DNA of 64,000 nucleotides, taken from assembly GCA_039881045.1 (NCBI GenBank), contig JAYWVB010000023.1, forward strand, positions 372,001 through 436,000. The letters run 5' to 3'. Numbering within the stretch: position 1 is the stretch's first letter; each line of letters starts with the position of its first letter. A program made the translations under genes and the position numbers. This document shows positions 1 through 11,661 of the stretch, piece after piece. This DNA is from Chaetomium olivaceum. Its lineage: Eukaryota > Ascomycota > Sordariomycetes > Sordariales > Chaetomiaceae. The notes beneath the pieces were generated by a model. It searched no databases, was not told the DNA's origin, and saw only the letters and a program-made list of their open reading frames with translations.

Positions 1-1118
1 TCACAAACTGCGTCATCCCTCTACCACAAAACTCAACTTACCAATAACTACTCCGATCCCTCCATGCACGATACAGTCCTGCAAGGGCATCTCAAAACTG
101 TGCCATAACGGCACCTCCATACCCGAGCAACCGGCCGCTCCTCAAAAGACCCAAACCCAAACCCCTCAGTACCCGCCATCAACTCCCGTCCGCTCCAAGC
201 CCATCCCATCACACGCATTGGCCAAACCAAAAAATCCAAAGAACCAAAACTGAAGTCACGATGTGACGTGCGGCCGACCCTCCAATCGTCCAATCGCCCC
301 CACCGTCGAGCCGCCCGCGGCGAACATCGCCCCCAGCTGATTGGCTTACTGTATCCCGTCATCCCCTGCATCACTCAGTCTTGGCATCGCCCAGACGAGC
401 CAAAAAGCAGGGGTTGCTTTGTGACCCCCTGAGCAGCCGACTCCCGATTCGTGCGACCGTTGCTCAGGCTCTGTGCCACCACATGGGCGGGCGCTTGTGA
501 GATCACGGCGCATGCCCAATGGGAGGCGCAAGATGCGGTGAGGTGATGGGCGCGCGGGTCTCAACCTTTTGTTCAGGAAGGGGTCCAATTGTGTGCCGCG
601 CAAGTGCCGAGGGGAGTGACGGGCGCTGCAGGAAGCGGAACCGGGTTCCCAGGGGAGAGGTGACAGCATCAGGTCATCACAGGTCACAGGGAACGCCCTC
701 TTTGAGGGAGAGGAGGATAGGCGAAGGGCTCCGCGGGGTAAGGCCATTATCGAGGCTGTTATAGGATCAGAGGTGGAGGGCGATGTCTTGGGCGGCTTGG
801 TGCTGTAACGACGCTAGAATCTGGTGTTTGGCCAGTCGCCGACCCGTCTCACCCTCTTGGCTTGGGTTCCCTCGAATGACACCAGCGGCCCGTCCTATAT
901 ACTCGCCCGTCACATCCTAGCGGCACAACCGCACACTTTCCCTTTCCCTCCCTGCTTCCCATTTCAAACCTCCCTCTTTTGATTCTCTCCCACACGCCGC
1001 AGCTGGTCCCGCGGTCGCTCGTTTTATCGTCCTACCTCATTGTAACTCGGCTCGACTTGTCTCCGGAGACGGTGCGCATACAATCAATACAATAGACGGC
1101 CCGTCATACAGCAACGAC
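1..1118. other. Intergenic region upstream of the first gene
   Basis: No convincing gene is seen; the short ORFs here are Pro/Arg/Ser-rich shadows. A TATATA lies at 896-901 and a pyrimidine-rich tract at about 935-985, both typical of a fungal promoter, so the last 250 bases probably drive the gene starting at 1119. Confidence 0.5.
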
Positions 1119-1606
1119 ATGGCGGACACAGACAATTTTCCTATCCCCGCAGACGGCCACGATGGGCCTGGGGGGGAAATCGACGGTACCACCGCCGGCG
1201 CGGCCGGCCCCTCCACCGGTGGGGTGGTGCTCTCCCAAGGCGCCATGATCGCCATCATAATCGTGGTAGTTGTGGTAGCACTCGTTGGTAGTAAGTCTAA
1301 CCGATTGTTTCCCGCCAGTTCGCTGCGGAGACCTGACCAACCCTCCCCACCACAGTCGGTACTTCGGTCCTCTTCTTTGTCGCCAAGAAACGCGAGTGGA
1401 CAGTCCGAGAAACAATTAGGAGGTCGGCAAGGAAGGTGGTCACCGTCCTGACGCCACGGCGATCCGAGTTCCCCAAGTCAGTCAAGGAAGGGCGGAGCAG
1501 GTTGGACGATGTGCCGCCGACGCCGAGGATCAAGCCCGAATACCTCGATTTGGAAAAGGGCGTTGACAAGCCCAAGAAGAAGCGCGCCAACTTCAGCCGG
1601 AAGTGA
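1119..1606 (+). CDS. Small single-pass membrane protein, function unknown
   Basis: Two exons, 1119-1290 and 1356-1606, joined across a 65-base intron (GTAAGT donor, CACAG acceptor), give 140 residues. The first 40 residues are acidic and Gly/Thr-rich with no signal peptide. Residues about 42-67 form one hydrophobic segment rich in Ile and Val, and the intron falls inside it. The segment is followed at once by KKR and a basic tail ending in a Lys/Arg-rich patch, so the positive-inside rule predicts the C terminus in the cytosol. The continuity of the hydrophobic segment across the splice junction supports the model. I do not recognise a family; it resembles the small lineage-specific membrane proteins of Pezizomycotina. 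The gene is convergent with the ENP2 gene. Confidence 0.75.
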
Positions 1607-1805
1607 GACGTTGGAGTGGAAGATGTGGGGACGTGGGCTGCTCGGTGAAGGTGGGAGACGAGGTAGCGCGGTGATCAGAAGAGACAGGTGGCGACAAGGG
1701 ACGTGGGAATTATGGCTGTGATGTTGATGTACAAAGGGAACGAACCCCAAGATACCACATTTTTGTCTGTATAATATAGGGTCTGGACAGGAGTGGATGA
1801 GGCGT

Positions 1806-3923
1806 CTATAACCGGCGGAAGGTGTTGGTGCTTGCGCTCCTCCTGCTGTCTTGGCGCCTGCTCGGTGCCGGCGCTGGTTGCGGCTTGCTTTTCTTTTTAG
1901 ATTCTGGTACAAATGTGACTTGTTGTTCTCCAACAACTTCGTTCGTTCGAATCTTCGCCGTGCGTGTTTGTTTTTGAGCCCTCGAGCCGATCGCCGTATC
2001 CCTGATTTTCCCGCCCTTTGCCGTCGAAGAGGATACCTGCATGACCACGTCGTCTTTGGGTTTCCGGATTTCGGGACCGGACTCTTCGTCGCTCTCCTCG
2101 TCGCTTGAATTGGCGGTAAAACGCACATCCTGCTCCGGAGCCCCACCCACTGTAGTACTGGGGTTGAGTTGTCGGAACTCATAGCTGGTTTCGTCGACCT
2201 TGAACTCTTCATCCTCGAAGAGCTTGCCGAAACGAGCATCGCCGAGAACACCAGCTTCGATATCCACCTTGGCTCTCCTCTCTTGCCGTTGCAGGATCTT
2301 GTCCGCCAATTTCTGGTTGACCTTGACCTTCTTGACTCCTCTAATGCGGCTGGAGCGCTCCTTCTCAACCCGTTCCCTGACCCTCTTGGCCCGTTCTTCT
2401 TCCCAGATGTACGGGTTGGCGATGAGGCGAGCTTGATCATGCAGCTTAGCAGCAACAAAGTAGCCGTGCATGTACGGCCGGAGCAGGTTGGTCTTTCCAA
2501 TAAGGTGGTCCAGGCTGAGCGCCTTGAGCTCTGGTTTTGTGAGGAACTTGTAGTTGTCGTATGTCTCGGTTTGCGTCTCGGTCTCCATTTCGTGGACCAG
2601 GTTGTCGAGGAAATGGCACCACTTTGGGGCCAATCCCAAGTTCGGGATGAAGAAGCAGTGCATATGCTTGCCCTATAATGTTGTTTTAGCGAACTGTGTC
2701 GTGGGTGAGTTATCGAGCCGTGAAAACATACCTCATTCGCAGTCAAGATCATGCCCGAGTCTGGAATATGAGTAACGTGATTGAGCTCAACCAACGGCTC
2801 AACCGATGTCCAGAGATCCCCCGTGTGCTCATCCCAGATTTTGATGATCCGCTTGTCGGCCGAAAGAAGCTTACGTTCCTCGGTAGGCGTCTTTAGATGG
2901 ATGAGATTCTTGATCGGAAGACCCATCCCCTGGTCCTTCTTCATGAGAGGGCGCGGGTTTCTCAGGTCAAACACGCGTATTTGACCGGTGCTCGTGCCCA
3001 GAGCGAGTGATAAGCCGTCGTCGCTGTAGTCCAACGCCGTAACTTCGCCGTCGTGACCTCCAAGAACAGCCACTCTCCCTTTGCTCCGCGGGTCGTAGAA
3101 CTCGACTGTGCTGATCGATGTGCCGAACGCGCAGAGACCATGTGTCCTCTCCGCGACCGCTGCCACGTTGACCGAACCGACATGTATGCCCCCCTGCAAG
3201 CCGCTCGCGTCTGTGTCTTTGCCGACGTCAATCTGCCAGGGGCGCAGAAACTGGCCCCTTTCCAAGTCCAAACGAAAGACCTCACCAAAACCGGACCCAT
3301 CTGCGCTCAACCCGACCGACGGAATGAGCACTTCGGTACTCTGGCGCAAATATGCAAGATCGCGACCGAACCGGGGAGTCTAACTTCGTAGTGGCATCCC
3401 ATTGGCGTGTGGAACTCCAGCGACCGGTCGCTCTGCAAATGCAAGCTTTTGGTGTAGTCGGAACCGAGGAAGAGGAACGTCGTGTTCTCGGATTTTGTGT
3501 GGCGGGAAAAAGACAGGGACAACTCTTGCGTCGAATGAACATGGAACTGTGGCTTGTATGTCCCCGTGCTCATGATCCAGTTGCCATCTTCGCTGATTCG
3601 AACGCAGTTGCTAGCTATTCAACGCGAGTTAGGATTCGCCTGAGCAACCAAATTGGACAAAAGGCGCGGAGTGACTTGCCTTCCTCAAACTCAAACTCTT
3701 GAAGCAACTCGAAATTATTGAGGTTCTCGGGGTCGTACTTGGACGATCGCTTCCTACGGCGCGCAAGCCAATCTGGCAGTGGCCTGGCCGTGGATGGCCC
3801 CGCGACAGTGTATCTGTGTCCATTCGTCAGTATTGCTTTTATCGCATTGTGCAGCTAAGAAAAAATAAAAATGAAAGCAATCGATACTTACACTGGAACT
3901 GTCCCCGGATTTGTCAACTTCAT
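1806..3923 (-). CDS. ENP2: ENP2/NOL10-like nucleolar WD40 protein (frame broken once)
   Basis: ENP2 is a nucleolar protein of the 90S/SSU processome needed for 18S rRNA maturation. The exons read 3892-3923, 3680-3813, 2732-3614 and 1806-2672 on the minus strand, about 638 residues if one frame break is bridged. The N terminus (MKLTNPGTVPVYTVAG), a WD40 propeller over roughly residues 60-350, then the NOL10 segment beginning near HCFFIPNLGLAPKW and a Lys/Arg-rich tail fit the family in order and length. The second intron (3615-3679) is of GC-AG type: donor GCAAGT, acceptor TAG. Near 3371-3380 the conserved run RLP-RFGRDLAY is split between two frames by one missing base; the upstream frame leads to other residues and the downstream frame meets TAG just above. 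It is divergent from MED13 with about 1 kb between starts. Family assignment is firm; intactness is not. Confidence 0.88.
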
Positions 3924-4914
3924 GGTGGATGATGGTACTGCCTGGACAAGAAATTTCGAGTCGCAAGCTGCAAGCTCTGGGTGTTGAAAGGCAGAAAACC
4001 AAAAAGTTTCGACCGCTCTCTCAAAACGGAAGGCGGGGAGAAATCAGGTGAAGGGTCCATGGACCCTCCAAGTTCCATTTCTGTGCAGGACCGGGGGATT
4101 CCGTGGTGTGGGCCTTGTTTCTTCGGCCCGTTCTTAAATTCAAGTGAGAGGCGGTGTCTGCTCAAGGCTTTGTACTTTTGTCCCACCGTATCCTAAGATT
4201 TACGAATCTACAAAGTATGAGTGAGTAATCAACGAAGACAAGATTGCCACATTGAAATCTCAGCCGGATACTAGACATGCTTCTGGCTGAGGAGGAAAAC
4301 CCCCAATTCTTTCTTCGAGGCGAACTCCCATGTGCCACCCCTTTGCGGGGGCCTTGGCGTACCTACCCGCTGACATGATCTCGCTCCTTTGGTGGAACAA
4401 CGTAAGAAGTGCCTGAAGTTGCACCAGACACCCCCCCGACACAAGCTTGTTTTCATATCATCGCATCATCAACTCCGCTCGCTTCATCGATACCCGTGCA
4501 TTGCGAACCGTGCCCCGTCTTGCCTGCGCGTTGAATTGACACATCTGCTGTATTGCATTTGCGACCCACGACCGACTGTCGCGACTTCCCAACGTTTCAT
4601 TTCGTCCGTAGCTTGGATGCCTCTCGCAGCAGATCACTCGTGATTCGCGGAGCTTTGCTCGATTCTCGCATTGCCCGCTGCCATGGAGTTCGGCAGCCTG
4701 GCGCATAGAGCACGAGACCTTCGATCCAAACACTCCGCCCTCGCCGGGAAGAAACCGCACAGCCCCCCGACATCACGCCTCCACCCGGGTACCGATAAGC
4801 GCGACCTTCCGTCCGTATGCGCCGGCTCCTCATAAACCCGTGCCTTCGACCCCCGGCCTCGGTGCATGACCGCCCGATCCTCGAGCCCACGCTTTGCGCG
4901 GCATATCCTCCGAT
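3924..4914. other. Divergent promoter region between ENP2 and MED13
   Basis: About 1 kb separates two start codons pointing outward. Only short overlapping ORFs are present and none looks coding. It must hold both promoters; I see no strong TATA box or known operator. Confidence 0.5.
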
Positions 4915-7900
4915 ATGGACGCAGGGGATTATGAGACAAACAATTTGTTAATTGTAAGGCGTTGCCCAAGGCTATCCCCAAGCTTGCTACCTTGAGAACG
5001 TGGCGCTGACATACCCCACACAGAGTAACCTGTCCGCTATCTCCTTCCGAATATACGAACCCATCGCCGCCCAATCCTCAACATATACCTTCAACGCGAG
5101 CGGTGTCGAGGATGCCCTGCGCAGCGATGGCCACTTGGTGTACATGGACGCCGTTCGGCGCGGCATATGGTGTTTCTACCTCTCGTCCGGCGACTCCGCC
5201 GCTGCGAGTCACTCGGAGCGGCTTGGTCTTCACGCGAGGATGGAAGTCTGCGGCTACCCCCTAGGCCTCGTTGGGGATGGGAATTTGGAACCCATCGGGC
5301 TCCTGAAGAACAGACCCCCCGGAACAAACGCGATCAACACACCAAACAGCTCGTCCTCGACTGGCTCTGCCCTGGACATAAACTCGAGGACCAACCAGCC
5401 GTTCAGCTTCCCTCCTACCCCGGTAGTCGTGGATGGCAAAGTTGCATCGACCCCGGTCGGCGATGTTAAAGGGTATGGGTCAGTTCCTGCACAGGAGATC
5501 CATGAGTTTTTCATCACTGCCGTCTTGTCATCTCTAACGTCATCGTTCTGTCGCACCGTTGGTGCCATCCTTTTGAACAACCGTTCCGCGCTACTGCCCC
5601 CGCAGGTCTTCAACCCTGGCGATGCAGACTGGAGCCAGGCGCCGCGAAGTTCGGCTCTCGCCACTTTCCGAATATACTTGACCACCACAGGGTCGCTCGT
5701 CATTGCCCTCCATGTTTCCGTCCTTCAGGGCCTAGTTTCTTCTGCCGACGTCCTGCGATCGAGTCTGTTGCACGCTGGTCCTACTGTTCTCGCCGCGCCC
5801 TTCGGGACCTTTGGGGCTTTCCAAAGCGTTGTTGATACGGAAAGCCAGGGCGCAGACGGGGGATATGGCCAGTCACCGGAAACGCAAATCAGCCGGTTCA
5901 GGTCGGATCACAGTGACAAGTTCGTGCAGTTGAAAACAACATGCTGCAAGCTACTCCAAATGAGCGGGATGTCACCGTCGTTACTGGACGGTTGCTCCTG
6001 GTTGAACATACACTTCCTCCAAAAAAGGCCATTTGAGCAGAGGGCGGATGGGAAGAGAACCCCGCTTGTTGGCCCGGGTTCAACGGCACCATGGCCCGCC
6101 GTTCTCTGCTTCCGCAAACCCAAAATCGAAACCATGCTAGACGTACCGCTCGAGAAGGCGCTGACGGGAACGGGGGCTGACCATCTGGATCCCTTGAACA
6201 AGGCGAAAGTATGGTGCCAAGGGGCCACTGAGAGAGAAGACGCCGCCATGAGGAGGAAGAGGGAAAGAGATGCGGCTCTGGCGCGCGAGCTTGCCGAGCC
6301 GGATGTGCGAGGTCATCCGCAAACGAACGGATACTCGCCCATGGCTCTTTGGCGCGGTTCGGCGAACGGCGGGCCACCCCCTGCGGCGGGGACGATGTAT
6401 CCCACGCCTCCAGATGGAGTACAGCCATCCGGGGTTACACCGTCTTTTGACGGCGGTCAAGTTCAGAGCCCGGCCGGCCAACCAGTTGTGAACCCGGCCG
6501 CCGATGGTCACACCACTACGCGGCAGGATGCCCCAGTGCCGGATACTTTCAATGCGAGCTGGAATGGCGCTGAGCCCAGACCTGAGCCAGCAACAACTAA
6601 CTTTGCCGAGGATAATCTCTTCGGTGATTTGGGAGAGGACATGTTCGAGGGCAACGAACTCACCGACGCCGACTTCAACTTTTTTGACGAGCATCCGGAT
6701 TCCGGAGATATGGATATGTCTGACCTTCCAGAATTGGGGTCCTCGACGATGGCATTACAAGAGAACGGGAATCACCAGTTTGAAGAACAACCCCCCGCAT
6801 CCCATGGAGTGGAGGACACAATGCATGCGCCTTCAGTCTCTCCGCAGTTCACTAAACCCGAATTGAGGCACGCACGCAGCACACTAGCCGATGAGAATCG
6901 GCAACAAACTAATATGGAAAGCTTTAATCGTAATTCTATAGCTGGGATCAAGAGGAACCCGAGTCCCTTCAATCCCGAAACCGTTTTCAAGCGTATCCGG
7001 GCATCCATTCGCCCTCCGTCGTTGATACTATCCACTCAACGAGAGCCCCCCCGACGCCGAAGCCTGTTTGAGAAAGTCGATTTTGATCCGGCCCTGTCAC
7101 CCGCTACGAAAAAATACGAGAAAGGGCCGTTTGATTACACGTCTATAGTCCTGAAGGAGAAGGAGGGTGGGGCATTTCAACACGGAAACCCGCTCACTGC
7201 TGGTCGATTCCTGGGGTCCGCACGGCAACGCAGGAATCTCAAGGAGCTACCACCTGATATCAGTTGCATCTTGGCCAGGCTGGCCAATGTCACGCCTAAT
7301 GGATCGAGACAGCAAGATGATGCTCGCTCAGAGTCAGGTGACAGCAGCTCGGCCTCGCTGGACGAGGATGCGAGCGACCAGATAGGCCACGTCTCGTCGC
7401 CAGCCAAGTCAAGTGTGGTACGAAGGCGGCCGGAGGACGATGTCATATCCATGGCGGCCTCGTTCAGGGAGCTGGAGAACATATCGGTAGATTCCCCTGG
7501 CTACGGGCCGGTCGATCTGTCACGACTGTCAAACTCGGAGATTCCCGACTTTTCCCTCTCCAGATACTTTGCTGATCCAGAACCGGCACCGCTCCGCATA
7601 TCTGTTTCCGACGACGATTTCATCACGGTGGCACAGATTCTCACTGAGCAGGCAGCAAGCGGATCGCTCAAACTGGCCCCGCAACACCCAAGTTCAGAGG
7701 TTCAGGATCTGCGTCGAAGCTTGATCAAGGCTATTCGCTACTCAGTCAAGGGCCTCCACAAGGCCCTTCCCCGGTCGTTGGCCGGGGCGGTCGGATGCCG
7801 ACTTCGTCCATTCACAGAGGTGCAGGATGTGCCCCTTCTCGTACAGCCCAACGGGCGGGTGCAAGTGAGACCTACGGAATTCCCCAAACCGAGCATTTTC

Positions 7901-9562
7901 CTCATACCTACACCTCACGTTGAAATACGGCGCTACGAAAACCAGCTCTCTGTGCTTCCATCTGCCGTCACTTTTTGGGATACCTTGGGCCTTGGGCCAG
8001 TGCAGGGGCCGAAGAGTATTGTCGCCGTGTGCATCTTCCCTCAGGCTGAAGGCATGCGGGACAATGCATCCGCCTTTCTGGACAGGGTCCAGAGCACCTA
8101 CGAGTCGTTGAAGCTTGGTGCCTTTGAAAGGCTGCCAACCATTGCCAACATTGTGGATGGCCTTGTTTTGCTACCGAGTGACCACGACATGACCTCTCCC
8201 GGGCTCAATCTACCTCGGGCCCGGTCAGCATATACCGATCAGATGACGAATCTTGCCATGTCTCTTGCTGGCTTGTCCATGTCAGAGAAGAATTTCGTCG
8301 TGTATTTTGCATACACGCCAGGGAATCCCAGTTCGATTGTGGACTGCTGTTCCGCCTTCCAAGAGCTGTTCGAACATTACAAGAGATGCATGATGGACAG
8401 GAAGAAACACATCTCGAACGACTTGGCGCTCCAGCTGGTACCGCTCGATGCCGTCGCCTCGGAGACGTCACTGGTCGTCCTGTCCCCGTCTGAATGCACT
8501 AAGCTCTGTCTGGAGACGTATGACCGCTGCACGCTCTTTGGTGGACCCATGCCGTCGCCGGCGGTCATGCTTGAACGGGCGCTACCTAGGGGAATCGACT
8601 TCAAGCTCGCCGCCACGCCGTCGCCTAACCTGCTACGGGAAAACTCATGCATACATGTCGCGTACGCACGGAGCGTGGATGAGCGGTGGGTCACTGCTGC
8701 ATGGACAGACAACAGGGGCAGTACCCAATCGATGGCTTCGTACTGTCTCGGCAGGCGAGGCAAACCGCTGTCGAGAGTTCTTGGGGATGTCATCCACGAG
8801 ATTTGGGAAACGACTCATGGCCTGATCTCGACTTGCAAAGTCCACTGGCGGGTCGTCATCACCAAGTGCAGCCCGATGGAGCAGCAGGAGATGGAGCTCT
8901 GGACCGGTTTAGCGCAGTCAGAAACCCGCGCCGCCGTCAGTCTCGTCCTCCTCACAGCCGACACCGACCCGTCCCTCCAACTCATCCCACCTGTCGCCAC
9001 CATCCCCCTTTCCGCCCCCTCCGCCTTCTACACCACTCCAGTCTCAACCCCGCAACCCTTTTCTATCCTCTCTCCCGACCAATCCAACAACCCTTCCACA
9101 CCAATAGGCACCACCGGTCCCAGTTTCACCGCCACAACCCCCGCGGCTTCTTCATCCCAGCAACATCAACAACTACCCGCCCAACCCAACCAACCCGACG
9201 CTGATGGCGGCGACACCACCTTGATCGACACAACCGAAACGACGTGGGGCGTGGTCGTCTCTCACAGACTGAACAACTCGGCGTCCCTGACGGACCTTAA
9301 CCCGGCGCTCGCGAGCGGGTACCTCGTGAAGCGGGCCGGACCACGGCCGGAGGACGCGCCGGTGGCGATGGAAGTGAACGTAGTGTACAGCGACAACGCC
9401 AGGGCCATGTACGACGTGCTCCTGAGGGAGATGCTGGCGTATTTCCGCGGCCTGGGGACACTGGCCCGCGTGAGGGGCGTGACGGAGCGGGAGGTGGATG
9501 TCAGGCCGTGGCATGTGGCTGTGGCGGAGAAGGCTGTGAGGGCATTGTATCTTTTGATGTGA
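4915..9562 (+). CDS. MED13: Mediator kinase-module subunit MED13 (Ssn2/Srb9)
   Basis: MED13 links the CDK8 kinase module to core Mediator and controls RNA polymerase II transcription. A 13-codon first exon (4915-4953, MDAGDYETNNLLI) is joined over a 70-base intron (GTAAGG donor, CACAG acceptor) to a single 4.5 kb exon (5024-9562), giving 1,525 residues. The N-terminal domain covers roughly residues 1-370. A long acidic, low-complexity middle follows, and the C-terminal MED13 region from about residue 950 includes the PIWI-like part (near VVYFAYTPGNPSSIVDC) and ends with the family's closing segment around AVAEKAVRALYLLM. The ATG at 4915 is chosen because it restores the usual short acidic leader; the long exon has no AUG at its own 5' end. 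Convergent with the MTA phosphorylase gene. Confidence 0.9.
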
Positions 9563-9931
9563 ATGATAGACCAAGGGGGCGGGGGGGGGGGGGGTTAGTT
9601 TTGTTTGTTTTGTTTCTTAGGGCCTGCTTGGTGTTGTGGCGTGTGTGTGTGTGTTGTGCTTCACGGGATACTTTTGTTTTCTTTTCAGTTGGAGCATTTC
9701 GCTGGTGCATTGGCATACCTATAGGATACCTACATATATATCTACTTTACACTGCCACCTGACATCAGAAAGAGTGCAAGGCCCATGTGCCGAGCCTTGA
9801 ATAGTAGCAAAATCATGAAGCGTTGGTCTATGGCCTTTCGGTAGGTCTATCATCTCTCGTGTCTATCAACTCGCAAAAGTCCTCGCTCTCAAAGCGCCCG
9901 AATTGAAAAGTCCCACCCAAACTCCCACCAT
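9563..9931. other. Convergent 3' intergenic region with G-tract
   Basis: This 370-base tail-to-tail spacer holds a G-rich run (9575-9594, five G, one C, fourteen G), a TTTG-rich stretch and a short GT repeat near 9639-9655. No gene is seen. The two 3' UTRs and poly(A) sites probably lie here. Confidence 0.5.
9575..9594 (+). repeat. Near-perfect poly-G tract
   Basis: Nineteen G with one interrupting C just after the MED13 stop codon. It could fold as a G-quadruplex in the MED13 3' UTR. Long homopolymers are also error-prone in sequencing, so the exact length is uncertain. Confidence 0.8.
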
Positions 9932-11023
9932 CTACTCATTCCAAAACCCAGGGAACAGGTACTCCACCCTCTTCATCGCCTCAGGGTCACGCCCTGCCGG
10001 CTTGGTCATGAACTTGACAGCGCCCTGCGCGCTCCCCGCCCAGTGCTTGGCCAGCACCAGGTCGCTATTCTCTTGCTTGCACAGCTCATCCAGCACCGCA
10101 CCCACCAAGTGCTTCGCATTCTCGCTGTTGGCCGCCATATACTTCATCACCATCGCCACATCCACATCCTCAGTCGAATGCCAGCAGTCATAGTCCGTCG
10201 CCATGCAGATCATCTGATACGCCAGCTCCGCCTCGCGCGCCAGCTTCGCCTCCGGCAGCGCGCTCATATTGATCACACTGCCACCCCACGAGCGGTACAT
10301 ATGACTCTCGGCGCGCGTACTGAACTGCGGGCCCTCCATGCAAATAATCGTGCCTCCAGAATGAAGCCGCACCCCCTCTCCTTGCATGCTCGCCGCACAG
10401 CGCTGCACCACCGCCGCCAGCCCGGCATCGAACGGATCCGCAAACCCGACATGCCCCACCACACCCCCCTCGAAAAAGGTAAACGGCCGCACCCCCTTCG
10501 TCCGATCAATCACCTGATCGGGGACCACAAAGTCCATCGGCCGGATCTCCTCCTGCAGGGAGCCCACCGCGGAGAAGGCGATCACGGTGCGCACGCCGAG
10601 GGCGCGCAGGGCGGCGATGTTGGCGCGCGCGGGGACTTCGTGCGGGGCGAGCTGGTGGTGCAGGCCGTGCCGCGCGAGGAAGGCCACGGGGACGCCGGCG
10701 TGCTCGAGGATCAGGATGGGCGAGGAAGGGCTGCCCCAGGGCGTCGTCGGGGAGAGGGCGGCCACCGGGTGGTAGCCGGGCAGGGAGGAAAGGCCCGTGC
10801 CGCCTATTACGGCAATGTGGACCGGGCCTGGGAGGGGGGAGGGAGGTGTCAGTGTTTATGGTCAATGGGGGGAGGAAAGTGGTTTTAGTGGGGGATTGTT
10901 TGGGGGGTTGGGAAGGAGTATGGGGAGCTGGGTTCGTGGAAAGGAGCAGGGTTTATGGAAGGGGAAACGCGAGGCATTCTTACGGTCAAAGACGGTAGGG
11001 AGCGAGAGGATGTCGACGGTCAT
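9932..11023 (-). CDS. MEU1: S-methyl-5'-thioadenosine phosphorylase
   Basis: The enzyme splits methylthioadenosine with phosphate into adenine and methylthioribose-1-phosphate, feeding methionine salvage and removing a by-product of polyamine synthesis; it works in cytosol and nucleus. Exons 10984-11023 and 9932-10827 flank a 156-base intron (GTAAGA donor, CCCAG acceptor) and give 311 residues, the usual trimer-forming PNP/MTAP size. Diagnostic stretches are AVIGGTGL near the N terminus, FLARHG, RANIAAL, FSAVGSL, and the substrate-binding run CMEGPQFSTRAESHMYR with SVINMS following. The 13-codon first exon (MTVDILSLPTVFD) is typical of fungal orthologues. It is divergent from the ataxin-10-like gene. 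The assignment is firm. Confidence 0.93.
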
Positions 11024-11661
11024 GGTGGCGGTTTGTTTGGAGAACGGGGAATGAGTGAAAATCGGCCGCTCTCTGCGACTCCAACAATGGTTCCCCTCGG
11101 CGGATTCGGGGGTATTTATTCAGCGACCCCCCCGCTGTCGCAATTTTTGGAGGGGCTGACGGGGTGATTTTTACCCCGCCGTTGCGACGACGTCGAGGAA
11201 AGAGGGGCCCGCCAGGGGCGAATGGATGCTGCTAGTACTAAAGTGGTTAGATTAGCGTAACAGCGCAGCTGCCTGCCGAAAGTTACAACTCTCCGTACAC
11301 TTCAAGAGACATTTCTAAAATCCACACCCAAGAAACCCTCACGATGAAAGTCCGAGCGTGGAAAATATTAAGATTTCTATTGCTACGCAACAGAGCTACA
11401 ACAACGTAGTCCTGGCCTTGAGTTCTGAGATCCATCACGACAACCAACCGTATAGAACGATCACCCCGCAAACCAACCATCGCAGTTGCTCTTCACCCAA
11501 CAAGAAGAGCCTGGAAGCTCTTGATCTTTTTTTCAGTCTTGGCTCCGTTCGCCTTTCCTTGCCTTTCCACATTTTATTAGATCAGACACAGCATCACACC
11601 AAATCCAGAAGACGAAGTGGCAATTGAGAGCTACGGGGTTGCCAGCCGAGGAGCGATCGCG
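11024..11661. other. Divergent promoter region, MTA phosphorylase / ataxin-10-like
   Basis: About 640 bases between divergent start codons. No gene or RNA is recognised. The right-hand half is more AT-rich and holds pyrimidine tracts close to the start at 11662. Confidence 0.45.

Noticed and set aside
10043..10888. 281-codon ORF antisense to the MTA phosphorylase
   Set aside because: His/Arg-rich shadow of a GC-rich conserved gene; the sense reading has all enzyme motifs.
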